This document shows, piece by piece, positions 48,662 through 59,532 of a stretch of DNA of 64,000 nt. The stretch is taken from NCBI RefSeq assembly GCF_900095215.1, contig NZ_LT606949.1, positions 1,338,690-1,402,689 of the forward strand, in the 5' to 3' direction. Both the position numbers and the translations under genes were made by a program. The notes under the pieces are model-generated. The model ran no database searches and had not been told where the DNA came from. It saw only the letters and a list, made by a program, of their open reading frames with translations. The stretch is from Polynucleobacter necessarius (lineage in GTDB: Bacteria > Pseudomonadota > Gammaproteobacteria > Burkholderiales > Burkholderiaceae). Within the stretch, counting starts at the first letter, position 1. Every line of letters starts with the position of its first letter.

Positions 48662-49261
48662 TTAATCAATGACACTGCTAAAAGAGGCTAATTTATTTAG
48701 TCTCTTTTTTTCGTGCTTCCAAAGCACATCTGATCCGCCAGCCGCGCGATTCAATATGCGCGTAAGCACAAAGAGCACATCAGATAAACGATTGACGTAT
48801 TGGCGAGTGGAGTCATACAAAGGCTCTTCCCAACCTAAGCGCACAATCGAACGCTCTGCTCTGCGGCAAACTGTGCGGCAAACATGGGCCTGCGCAGCTG
48901 CGCGAGTTCCGCCGGGCAAAATAAATTCGGTTAACGGTGGCAGCTGCTGATTATATTTTTCAAGCCAAACATCTAGCTGAGCGACATGTTCAGGATTGAG
49001 CAGTTTGTAATTGGGCATACAGAGCTCTCCACCAAAATCAAATAAATCATGCTGCACCTGCAGAAAAAGCTCACGCAATTCCGTAGAAACTGAAGCCGGG
49101 ATATCTTCTGTCATCAAAACCCCGATTTCGGAGTTCAATTCATCGATATCGCCCATAGCGCAGATCCGCAGGTGATCTTTCTCGACGCGACTGCCGTCGC
49201 CTAAGCCCGTCATCCCAGCATCACCCGTTCTAGTAGCGATTTTTGATAGTCGATTTCCCAT
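48662..49261 (-). CDS. cob(I)alamin adenosyltransferase, PduO type
   Basis: A 199-residue trimeric ATP:cobalamin adenosyltransferase. The N-terminal ATP-binding segment is KIATRTGDAGMTGLGDGSRV, followed by DIDELNSEIGVLM. The later cluster CRTVCRRAERSIVRL and the VNRLSDVLFVLTRILNR helix complete the PduO fold. It makes the adenosylcobalamin cofactor used by enzymes such as methylmalonyl-CoA mutase. The lysine-rich end is short. It diverges from the dead glcD. The gene is intact. Confidence 0.92.
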   Translation of the reverse strand: MGNRLSKIATRTGDAGMTGLGDGSRVEKDHLRICAMGDIDELNSEIGVLMTEDIPASVSTELRELFLQVQHDLFDFGGELCMPNYKLLNPEHVAQLDVWLEKYNQQLPPLTEFILPGGTRAAAQAHVCRTVCRRAERSIVRLGWEEPLYDSTRQYVNRLSDVLFVLTRILNRAAGGSDVLWKHEKKRLNKLASFSSVID

Positions 49262-49297
49262 AAGCGTAATTATAGGTAAATGGCTAAAATGATTCTT

Positions 49298-49803
49298 ATG
49301 AATATGGTGACGCCACCCCCCGAATTAGCCGCTATTAGCGCCCTTCAATCGAAATTGGTATCAGCCTTACGCCCAATCCTTCCGGAGCATGTCCTGTTAT
49401 GGGAGCCGGAAGACACCATTCCCTATGAATGTGATGGCTTGGCTGCTTAAACGTCTTTCATGCGGGCGATGGCAATATGCATCCTTTGATTTTATTTAAC
49501 GGCGCCCATCAAGATGAGTGGCATCGCACTGAAGAGTTCGGTACCGAAATTTTGGAAGCCTGCGTAGAGCTCGGCGGCACCATCACTGGTGAACACGGTG
49601 TTGGCATCGAAAAAATTAATTCCATGTGCGTACAGTTTGGCGAAGGTAAACGCGAATCTTTCTGTGGCGTGAAGAGCGCCTTTGATCCAGAAAAATTACT
49701 CAATCCTGATCAGGCAATGCCAACCGTAAACCGCTGCGCTGAATATGGTCGCATGCGTATTAGCGGTGGCCAACTCCCTCATCCAGAATTGGAGCGATTC
49801 TAA
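49298..49803 (+). pseudogene. glcD: glcD, glycolate oxidase FAD subunit, large internal deletion
   Basis: The start MNMVTPPPELAAISALQSKL and the segment SALRPILPEHVLLWEPEDTI, PYECDGLAA match the N-terminus of GlcD. The frame then meets a stop at 49448-49450. The family sequence resumes immediately in another frame as NVFHAGDGNMHPLILFNGAH, with the conserved LGGTITGEHGVGIEKINSM, and ends PHPELERF at 49803. Only about 50 plus 118 codons remain of about 495, so the FAD-binding core is deleted. The stop overlaps the glcE start (TAATG). GlcD with GlcE and GlcF oxidises glycolate to glyoxylate in the membrane. Confidence 0.9.
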
Positions 49804-50948
49804 TGAGTCACTCCAATCCACAAATTAATGCATTCCGTGAGCAAATTCTGAATGCAGCCAAGAATAAAACCCCACTCTCTATTAAAGGTGGGGGCACTAA
49901 ATCTTGGTATGGCAACCCCAATCACTACACCAAACTGGATACTCGTTCCTACTCAGGCATTTTGGAATACCAACCAGAAGAATTGGTCATCACTGCTTGC
50001 GCCGGCACTCCACTAAAAGAAATTGAAGCGGCACTCAAAGAAAAAAATCAGGTTCTTGCTTTTGAACCACCTCACTTTGGCGAAAACGCTACTTTCGGCG
50101 GTGCGCTTGCCGCTGGCTTAGCGGGCCCAGGACGCATCACGGTTGGCAACTTCCGCGACTTTGTATTAGGTGCTCGCATTCTGGATGGCAAAGGGCAAGA
50201 TCTTTCTTTTGGCGGCAAGGTGATGAAAAACGTTGCGGGATATGATGTTTCTCGCTTGCTACCAGGCTCTTGAGACACGCTATCTCTTTTATTGGAAGCC
50301 TCAGTCAAAGTATTGCCAAAACCTGCGGCGACAGGGACATTGCGTTGCAAGATCTCCCAAGAAAAAGCTTTAACAGTTTTAAATGAATGGGCTGGTCAGC
50401 CACTGCCACTTTTAGCGAGTTGTTGGATTGGCTCAAGCAAAGGTGGTGATGGTGCACTCGCTATTCGTCTCGCAGGCGCTGCGGCCGGTGTGCAAGCTGC
50501 GATTCCGTTGAGGAGCGCTTTGATTGATGGCAGCGTCATTAATGAAGAGACTGCTGACAATTTCTGAAATGATTTGCGCGAGCAAAAAATGTCTGCCTTC
50601 ACCAATCTAGACGCGGATCAAACTTTGTACCGCTTAGCGCTACCCGCCGCTTGCGGACCAATCGCCATGCCAGGCGCAGCTGATGAAATCACTCTAGAGT
50701 GGCATGGTCAACAACGCTAGATTAAATCGCCCGGTGACGAGGCTACCTTCACAGCCATTAAAGCCATTGCCAATTCTCATGGTGGACATGCAACTCGATT
50801 TAGACAGGGTGCAAATGTAGACCCCTCCTATCAGCGCTTCACATTACTCTCAGAGCAATCCCATTCCAAAGCGCTTGAGGCAGTGCAAGAACGCCTGAGG
50901 TCCGCCTTTGATCCTGATGGCGTATTTGCCACTAAACGTCTTTCATAA
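49803..50948 (+). pseudogene. glcE: glcE, glycolate oxidase FAD-binding subunit, three nonsense codons
   Basis: A full-length frame of 382 codons encodes GlcE but carries three stops: TGA 50271-50273 (RLLPGS-stop-DTLSLLL), TGA 50565-50567 (TADNF-stop-NDLREQ) and TAG 50718-50720 (GQQR-stop-IKSPGD). Each interrupts a stretch where the family often has tryptophan, so the three would be G-to-A changes of TGG. There is no frameshift. Conserved parts remain readable, such as PLSIKGGGTKSWYG, TFGGALAAGLAGPGRITVGN, FRDFVLGARILDG and the ending SAFDPDGVFATKRLS. It overlaps glcD by one base and precedes glcF by 8 bases. Confidence 0.92.
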
Positions 50949-50956
50949 GTATTTCT

Positions 50957-52235
50957 ATGCAAACTCAACTCGCCCCTCAATTTGCCAACACGCCGGAAGG
51001 TATCGAGGCAGTCCGCATTCTGGGCAAATGTGTTCACTGTGGTTTTTGTACTGCCACCTGCCCTACTTATCAACTGCTGAGTGATGAGTTGGATGGTCCA
51101 CGGGGACGCATCTATCTCATTAAGCAAATCGCTGAAGGCCAAGCGCCAACAGAAAAGACGCGTCTTCATTTAGATCGCTGCTTAACTTGTCGTAATTGCG
51201 AAAACACTTGCCCTAGCGGTGTGCAATACGGCAACTTGGTTGATATCGGTCGTAAATGGGCAGAAGAAAATACACCTGCACGCCCATTAACGCAAAGACT
51301 TACGCGTTGGGCCTTAAAAGAAGGCCTAACCAAGCCCGCTTTATTTAATACGGCAATGGCCTTAGGGCATCTAGTGCGCCCGCTCATGCCAATCGGCATG
51401 CAACGCAAGATTCCAGTGACCGTCAATAAAGCGTTAGCAAACTCAACTGATCCGCATGCAAGACCTACAACCGCGCATCAACGCAAAATGCTTCTATTAG
51501 AAGGTTGCCGTACAGCCTTGTATGTTGCCGACTATTAATTCCGCGACAGCGCGCGTACTGAATGCGTTAAAGATTCAACTCATTAGCGCCCCGAATGCGA
51601 CTTGCTGTGGCGCACTACGTTATGACCTCAACGATCAAACTGGTGGCCTGGATAATGCCAAGCAAAATATTGATGCATGGTGGCCTGTAGTTGAAAACGG
51701 TGTCGAAGCGATTCTGATGACTGCCTTTGGTTGCGGTGTGATAGTGAAAGACTATGGTCACCGCTTTGCAAATGATCCTACTTATGCCGCTAAAGCAAAA
51801 AAGATCTCCGACCTAACCAAAGATATCTCTGAGATTTTTCCCTCATTGCAAAATGAACTTGTACAACTTGTGGGGGTAGATCCCAAGCCAGGCGTGGTGT
51901 ATCACCCACCCTGTACCCTACAACATGGTCAACAAATTCGCGGTAAGGTTGATGGGCTGCTTTCACGCATTGGTGTTGGCGTACGTTTGTGCGCAGACAG
52001 TCATCTTTGCTGCGGTTCCGCCGGCACTTATTCAGTGACTCAACCAGAATTATCCAAACAACTACGCAAAAATAAGTTAACCCACTTAAACGCTGCTTGC
52101 GAAGAATCTGGCGCTGAAGTCATTGTTTCCGGAAATATTGGATGCATTACCCATCTACAGCAAGAAGACACGCCAGTAGTGCATTGGATCGAAATCGTAG
52201 ACCAGCTAGTCAGCAAATCTTCCAGAGCCTCATGA
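50957..52235 (+). pseudogene. glcF: glcF, glycolate oxidase iron-sulfur subunit, one-base insertion
   Basis: The first 184 codons are GlcF, including both 4Fe-4S cysteine clusters (CVHCGFCTATCP and CLTCRNCENTCPSG) and the start of the CCG-type domain, LLLEGC. A single extra C at about 51508-51509 then shifts the frame, so translation ends at 51538. Removing it gives GCVQPCMLPTINSATARVLN, the family sequence. The following frame carries the second cysteine-rich CCG domain (APNATCCGALRYDL, YHPPCTLQHGQQI, CADSHLCCGSAGTYS) and ends at 52235, overlapping yggS. No other lesion is seen. The protein made would lack the C-terminal electron-transfer half. Confidence 0.9.
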
Positions 52236-52958
52236 ATTCCATTGTTGTAAATCTGATGCAAGTCAGAGAGCGAATTGAACTCGCCGCCTTGGCGGAAAAG
52301 CGTGAGCTTGAAGAAATTGAACTTCTGTCGGTTAGCAAAACCTTTCCCGCCTCAGCGGTTGAGGAAGCAATGCATGCCGGTCAATCCGCTTTTGGCGAAA
52401 GCTATGCTCAAGAGGCTGTTGAAAAAAATTGAGAAGCTTGCCAAATTACGCCATTGGCTAGTCTGGCATTTCATTGGGCCCCTTCAAAGCAATAAAACCA
52501 GAGAAGTAGCTCAGCACTTTGACTGGGTTCATAGTGTTGATCGCCTCAAAATCGCGGAACGTCTAGCTGCGCAACGAGGTGAATTTCCAGACCTGGCTCC
52601 ATTGCAGGTTTGCGTACAAATCAATGTCATCCAAGAAGACAGTAAGAGCGGTGTTGCTTTGACAGAAGTCGAAGCGCTTTGTAATGCCATTACCACTTTG
52701 CCCAATTTGGTACTGAGAGGCCTAATGGCTATTCCCGTCCATAACCCTGATTCAACTCAGCAACGCCAAGCATTTGCTGCTGTACGTGACTGTGTCCAAC
52801 AAATTCAAACTGCACACGCCACTGAGTTGGGATATCAATTTTTCGACACCCTTGCGATGGGCATGTTAGATGATTTAGAGGCTGCCATCCTGGAGGGGAG
52901 CACGATGGCTCGTGTTGGCACGGCCATTTTCCGTAAGCGCGATAAGATAAACACATGA
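52232..52958 (+). pseudogene. yggS: yggS, PLP homeostasis protein (YggS/PLPBP), A-tract frameshift
   Basis: The 5' part (MNSIVVNLMQVRERIELAAL ... ELLSVSKTFPASAVEEAMHA, GQSAFGESYAQEAVEK) is a YggS start with the PLP-binding lysine in LLSVSKT. It runs into a tract of seven A (52422-52428), after which the frame stops at 52432. One A fewer would give EAVEKIEKLAKLRHWLVWHF, the natural sequence. The rest, HFIGPLQSNKTREVAQHF to the end at 52958, is undamaged, including GLMAIPVH and MGMLDDLEAAILEGSTMARV. YggS buffers pyridoxal phosphate and affects amino-acid pools. It overlaps glcF and proC by 4 bases each. Slippage on the A tract could restore some full-length product. Confidence 0.85.
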
Positions 52959-53824
52959 GCACAAATAAAACCATGCAAAACAATAGCAATGTCCACATTA
53001 CATTTATCGGTGGTGGCAATATGGGGCGCGCCATGATTAGCGGCATCCTTGCCAACGGCTTCGAACCCAATCAAATATCGGTTGTAGAAGCAAACGCCTC
53101 TACCGCCTTAAAACTGTACGAAGACTTTGAAGTGCAAGGCATTGGTGCCATAGAGCAAATCGCTTTTGAATTCACCAAAAATAATGTGGTTGTTATGGCA
53201 ATCAAGCCACAAGACTTTAATGTTGTTGCTAAAGGGTTGGCGTCAAAGCTAAAGCATGCCACCGCACCTGGGCCATTAATTCTGAGTATGGCTGCTGGCA
53301 TTCGCTTAAAAGATATGAGTCGCTGGCTAGATCACACGCGTTGCGTACGAGCTATGCCTAATACACCAGCATTAATTGGCAAAGGCATTACCGGACTCTT
53401 TGCGGATGCCGCCGTTGATGAAACTGACCGCGCTTTAGCTGAAACGATCTGCCATGCCGTAGGTCAAGCGGTATGGGTATCGGAAGAAAAGCTGATGGAT
53501 GCGGTCACCGCCGTTTCCGGTAGCGGTCCCGCCTATGTCTTTGCATTCCTTGAGGTGATGCAATCTGCTGGTGAGAAGCTTGGACTGGACGCGGCAACAG
53601 CCCGCAGACTAGCTTACGCAACCCTCGAAGGAGCTACACAGTTGGCTCATAACTCCGATGAACATGCGGGCGTATTGCGTGAAAGAGTGACCTCTAAAGG
53701 CGGCACTACTGCAGCAGCACTAGATGTGATGAAGCAGCAAGGTTGGCATGAGATTTTAGAAAAGGCGATTGATGCAGCCAGTCAACGCGGTAAAGCGATG
53801 GGCGACGAGCTAGGTAAAAGTTGA
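52955..53824 (+). CDS. proC: pyrroline-5-carboxylate reductase
   Basis: A 289-residue NAD(P)H-dependent enzyme making proline. The Rossmann segment is ITFIGGGNMGRAMISGIL. The conserved MAIKPQDFNVVAKGL, SMAAGIRLKDMSRW and RAMPNTPALIGKGITGL segments follow. The active-site and dimer region includes AVSGSGPAYVFAFLEVM and ERVTSKGGTTAAALDVM. I place the start at ATG 52955 because it overlaps the yggS stop (ATGA). A second ATG six codons on is possible. yggS-proC is a widespread pair. Upstream translation now stops early, so coupling to proC may be weaker. Confidence 0.96.
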   Translation: MSTNKTMQNNSNVHITFIGGGNMGRAMISGILANGFEPNQISVVEANASTALKLYEDFEVQGIGAIEQIAFEFTKNNVVVMAIKPQDFNVVAKGLASKLKHATAPGPLILSMAAGIRLKDMSRWLDHTRCVRAMPNTPALIGKGITGLFADAAVDETDRALAETICHAVGQAVWVSEEKLMDAVTAVSGSGPAYVFAFLEVMQSAGEKLGLDAATARRLAYATLEGATQLAHNSDEHAGVLRERVTSKGGTTAAALDVMKQQGWHEILEKAIDAASQRGKAMGDELGKS

Positions 53825-53831
53825 CGACTTA

Positions 53832-54695
53832 CTAGTTCAAACCTAAGCCCAACACAATTCCCAAAAATAAAAATCCACCCAACCAGTTATTGTGGCGGAA
53901 TGCTTTAAAGCAATCCTCTCTATTGCGAGTGGACACTAATTTAAGATGATAGATAGTGCAAGCTAGCGCCGCAAACCAGCCCACTAAAAAATAATTGCTC
54001 AAGCCCGCTAGTTGGGAAACGCATAATTGGCTTAAGAACAATATTCCATAGCTAATTGCAATCGCAATGACATCGTGCCGCCCAAAAGTGATGGCGGATG
54101 TACGCAAGCCTAGACGCAGATCATCATCCCGATCAACCATAGCATAGGCGGTGTCATAGGCAATAGCCCAGAAGATGTTGCCAATAAACAAGATCCAAAC
54201 CTCTAGCGGGATGAAATCCAAAATCGCCGCATACGCCATTGGGATACCAAATCCAAAGGCAATTCCCAGGACAGCTTGGGGGATTGCAAAAAATCGTTTA
54301 GTAAAGGGATAGATAAAGGCGACCACCAGCGCAAGGACTGAGAGTTGCTTTGTAAATGCGTTTAAGGGTTGGAGTAGCAAGAAAGCAATGAAAGCCAAAA
54401 CGCCAGCCACTGCCACCGCTTCTTTTCCAGAAATTTTTCCACTCGTTACTGGACGCCCTTGCGTTCTTTTGACATGGCGATCAAAGTCTCGGTCCGCATA
54501 ATCGTTGATTGCGCAACCTGCGCTCCGCATCAAAAACGTACCTACAGTAAAGATCAGTAAAACTGATAAATCAGGCACGCCGCTACTTGCCAACCAAAGC
54601 GCCCAGAGCGTAGGCCACAATAGCAAAAGCGTGCCAATAGGCTTATCCAGCCTAATTAAATATCCATAAGAAATGAAGCGCTCTTTTAAAGTCAT
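53832..54695 (-). CDS. ubiA: 4-hydroxybenzoate polyprenyltransferase
   Basis: A 287-residue membrane enzyme that prenylates 4-hydroxybenzoate in ubiquinone synthesis. The first Asp-rich motif is [19 protein letters not shown], and the second is the [16 protein letters not shown] stretch. The starting segment [20 protein letters not shown] is typical. About nine hydrophobic helices follow. It faces proC with 7 bases between and lies 10 bases downstream of recG. The gene is intact. Confidence 0.95.
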   Translation of the reverse strand: MTLKERFISYGYLIRLDKPIGTLLLLWPTLWALWLASSGVPDLSVLLIFTVGTFLMRSAGCAINDYADRDFDRHVKRTQGRPVTSGKISGKEAVAVAGVLAFIAFLLLQPLNAFTKQLSVLALVVAFIYPFTKRFFAIPQAVLGIAFGFGIPMAYAAILDFIPLEVWILFIGNIFWAIAYDTAYAMVDRDDDLRLGLRTSAITFGRHDVIAIAISYGILFLSQLCVSQLAGLSNYFLVGWFAALACTIYHLKLVSTRNREDCFKAFRHNNWLGGFLFLGIVLGLGLN

Positions 54696-54705
54696 CGTTT
54701 AATTA

Positions 54706-56802
54706 TCAAGCCTTTAAGAACTCAGCCCGAGATCCAAGCCAGCGCTCTAAATGACACTCCACTAAATCCGCATGCTCAGCTAGCAAGCGCTCAGCGGCCT
54801 GCTGAGCCAACTCAATCAACCAAGCGTCACGCTGCAAATCCACAAAGCGCAGCATGGCATCTCCTGACTGCTTGGCGCCTAGCAATTCCCCTGGGCCCCG
54901 CAGCGATAAATCGCGCTCGGCAATCACAAATCCATCGGATGCCTCACGCAATGTTTGCAAACGCTCCTTGGCGGCCATGGATAAGGGCTCGGCATACATC
55001 AAAATACAGACAGAGTCTGCGGATCCTCTTCCAACGCGCCCGCGCAATTGATGAATTTGGGCATACCCAAAACGCTCTGCATGCTCAATTACCATCAATG
55101 CCGCGTTAGGCACATCCACCCCCACCTCAATCACCGTGGTGGCAACCAAAAGCTGAATCTCATTGGCCTTGAAAGCAGCCATTACTGCAGCTTTTTCTTC
55201 AGCCTTTAATCTACCGTGCACCAAGCCCACTTTAAAGTCGGGCAAAGCTTGTGTGAGCTGCTCAAAACTTTCTACCGCCGTCTGCAGCTGTAGCACTTCA
55301 GACTCCTCAATGAGAGGACACACCCAATACGTCTGCAATCCTTTTGATAACCAACTTTGCAAACCACCAATTACCTCATCGCGACGACTGGCTTTCACTA
55401 CCTTGGTCGCAATCGGCTTACGACCAGGCGGCAACTCATCAATGACCGATACATCTAAATCGGCGTAGTAAGTCATTGCTAGGGTGCGCGGAATAGGTGT
55501 TGCCGACATCATCAATTGATGACAGTAAAACAATTCTGATCCAACACGTTGCTGAATCTCTAAACGCTGTCTCACGCCAAAACGATGTTGTTCATCAATG
55601 ACTGCTAAACCTAGTTTGGCAAAACTTACCTGCTCTTGAATCAAGGCATGCGTACCAATAATCAGCTGAGCCTGCCCGCTCTCAATCCTTTCTTGAGAAA
55701 GTCTTTTTTCTTTTGCTTTTAAGCTACCGGATAACCAAGCAATCTGAACGCCTAGGGGCTCAAACCATTCCCTCATTTTGAGATAGTGTTGCTCAGCCAA
55801 TATCTCAGTTGGCGCCATGATGGCGGCCTGAAAGCCATGGTCCATCGCCCGCGCTGCAGCCAAAGCAGCCACTACGGTTTTGCCGCTACCGACATCCCCT
55901 TGTAGAAGGCGATTCATCGGGAAAGATTGGGAGAGATCATGAGCAATCTCTGACCAAACACGTTCTTGAGCATGCGTTAGCTTGAAAGGTAACACTCGCA
56001 GCAAGCCCTCTTCAAGACTGTGTTTTGTTTCTTTCCCTTTGCCTGCCTTAGCTTCACCTTCGCGTTTTGCAAAACTGGGGGCATTTCGCTCGCGACGAAT
56101 CGCATGCGCTCGCTTTAGAGAAATTTGTTGAGCCAGCAATTCTTCAAACTGAACTCGACGCCATGCCGGGTGGGTGCGCTCTAATAATGATTGTGTATTA
56201 GCGTCGGCTGGTGGCTGATGCAAATAGGTAATCGCTGCTTGCAGACTGGGCCAATCATGACTTGGCAATAATTCCGCCTTGAGCTTGCCGGGCAAAAACT
56301 CCGCCAAACTCTCTCGCAAACTAGGGTCGCGCAAAGCTTGAGTAACCGCTTTGCGAATAATGGTCTGTGATACACCGACACTAGCTGGATAAACTGGCGT
56401 TAAGCTAGCGGGTAATGGCGCATCTGGCACTACAGCACGCACAGTTGGATGGACCATTTCAGGGCCCTGAAAACCCTCACGCACTTCCCCGCGAACTCGA
56501 ATATGAGCCCCAACTGCCATTTGTTTCTGTTGGCTAGGATAAAAATTGAGAAAGCGAAGATTTAAAGTCTCAGTCTCGTCCTCAATGGTGACAAGCATTT
56601 GTCTTCTAGGGCGAAACAGGACTTGATTGCGAATGACTACACCCTGAGTCTGAGCCGAGGCAAATCTACCCTGATGCAAGGCTTCCTCAATAGTGAGCAA
56701 CTCAGTCTCATCCTCATAACGGGACGGTAAGTGCAAAGCAAGGGCCATAGGGCTGTCTAAACCCATCTTTTGGAGTGTGCTTGGCGCTTGTTTAGTAGTC
56801 AT
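54706..56802 (-). CDS. recG: ATP-dependent DNA helicase RecG
   Basis: A 698-residue branched-DNA helicase that regresses stalled replication forks. The wedge domain comes first (residues about 50-170). The helicase then has Walker A LLQGDVGSGKTVVAALA, motif Ib APTEILAEQHYLKM, the DEQH box in AVIDEQHRFGVRQ and SATPIPRTL, and motifs IV-VI including VATTVIEVGVDVPNA and QLRGRVGRG. An insert rich in Lys/Glu near residue 250 is unusual but does not hit a motif. The gene is intact, in contrast to recN and radC in this window. Confidence 0.96.
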   Translation of the reverse strand: MTTKQAPSTLQKMGLDSPMALALHLPSRYEDETELLTIEEALHQGRFASAQTQGVVIRNQVLFRPRRQMLVTIEDETETLNLRFLNFYPSQQKQMAVGAHIRVRGEVREGFQGPEMVHPTVRAVVPDAPLPASLTPVYPASVGVSQTIIRKAVTQALRDPSLRESLAEFLPGKLKAELLPSHDWPSLQAAITYLHQPPADANTQSLLERTHPAWRRVQFEELLAQQISLKRAHAIRRERNAPSFAKREGEAKAGKGKETKHSLEEGLLRVLPFKLTHAQERVWSEIAHDLSQSFPMNRLLQGDVGSGKTVVAALAAARAMDHGFQAAIMAPTEILAEQHYLKMREWFEPLGVQIAWLSGSLKAKEKRLSQERIESGQAQLIIGTHALIQEQVSFAKLGLAVIDEQHRFGVRQRLEIQQRVGSELFYCHQLMMSATPIPRTLAMTYYADLDVSVIDELPPGRKPIATKVVKASRRDEVIGGLQSWLSKGLQTYWVCPLIEESEVLQLQTAVESFEQLTQALPDFKVGLVHGRLKAEEKAAVMAAFKANEIQLLVATTVIEVGVDVPNAALMVIEHAERFGYAQIHQLRGRVGRGSADSVCILMYAEPLSMAAKERLQTLREASDGFVIAERDLSLRGPGELLGAKQSGDAMLRFVDLQRDAWLIELAQQAAERLLAEHADLVECHLERWLGSRAEFLKA

Positions 56803-56832
56803 CGTTAAAATCTAATACCTGATGGTAATGCT

Positions 56833-59033
<2,201 letters not shown>

Positions 59034-59041
59034 TAGCCCTA

Positions 59042-59060
59042 CAGGGGGCAAAACCCCCTG
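59042..59060 (+). terminator. GC-rich hairpin after tgt
   Basis: The stem CAGGGGG/CCCCCTG (59042-59048 with 59054-59060) has loop CAAAA and starts 9 bases after the tgt stop. There is no T-run, so it may be a weak attenuator rather than a terminator. Confidence 0.5.
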
Positions 59061-59167
59061 CAAAACACCTCCAAAGCCCCACACAGTTTAGAATTGCGGG
59101 TTACGGCCAAGCATGTAAAGGTCGAAAAACACAGCAGTTTTTAAATGGTAATTAATGGAGGTTTTGT

Positions 59168-59494
59168 ATGTGGATTAGTAACGCTTTTGCCCAAGCTCCT
59201 GCAGCCGGCGCAGATTCCGGTGGCTTGATGAGCTTCCTCCCTTTGATTTTGATGTTTGCGGTTTTCTACTTCGTCATGATTCGCCCACAAATGAAGCGTC
59301 AAAAAGAAACTAAAGCCATGCTTGAATCATTAGGCGTTGGTGACGAAGTGGTGACTGTTGGAGGCATCATGGGCAAAGTAACCGCGTTGAAGGACCAAGT
59401 CGTTACTTTTGAAATTTCCGCCGGTACTGAAGTGCAGTTGCAAAAAGGCGCTATCACTACAGTATTGCCAAAAGGCACGCTGAAGTCTGCTTAA
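59168..59494 (+). CDS. yajC: preprotein translocase subunit YajC
   Basis: A 108-residue inner-membrane protein with a single membrane helix (about residues 19-40: GLMSFLPLILMFAVFYFVMI) followed by the RPQMKRQKETKAMLESLG segment. The cytoplasmic domain has LGVGDEVVTVGGIMGKV. YajC joins SecD-SecF and YidC at the Sec channel. It has GGAGG upstream (59157-59161) and precedes secD by 38 bases. The gene is intact. Confidence 0.97.
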   Translation: MWISNAFAQAPAAGADSGGLMSFLPLILMFAVFYFVMIRPQMKRQKETKAMLESLGVGDEVVTVGGIMGKVTALKDQVVTFEISAGTEVQLQKGAITTVLPKGTLKSA

Positions 59495-59532
59495 TGCATT
59501 TGCTTAATACGTCTTAGTAAAAGTATCTCAAT

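Noticed and set aside
50271..50720. Possible reassignment of UGA to tryptophan, suggested by glcE
   Set aside because: Many intact genes here (ribF, queA, hemH, the HAD gene and clpS among them) end at TGA exactly where the family ends, and TGG is used normally. One glcE stop is TAG, and the other broken genes have frameshifts.
52422..52428. Sequencing error as the cause of the homopolymer frameshifts
   Set aside because: Cannot be excluded for yggS, glcF or recN individually. The deletions, the multiple stops in glcE and the duplication in PerM cannot be explained this way, so real decay is the better overall reading.
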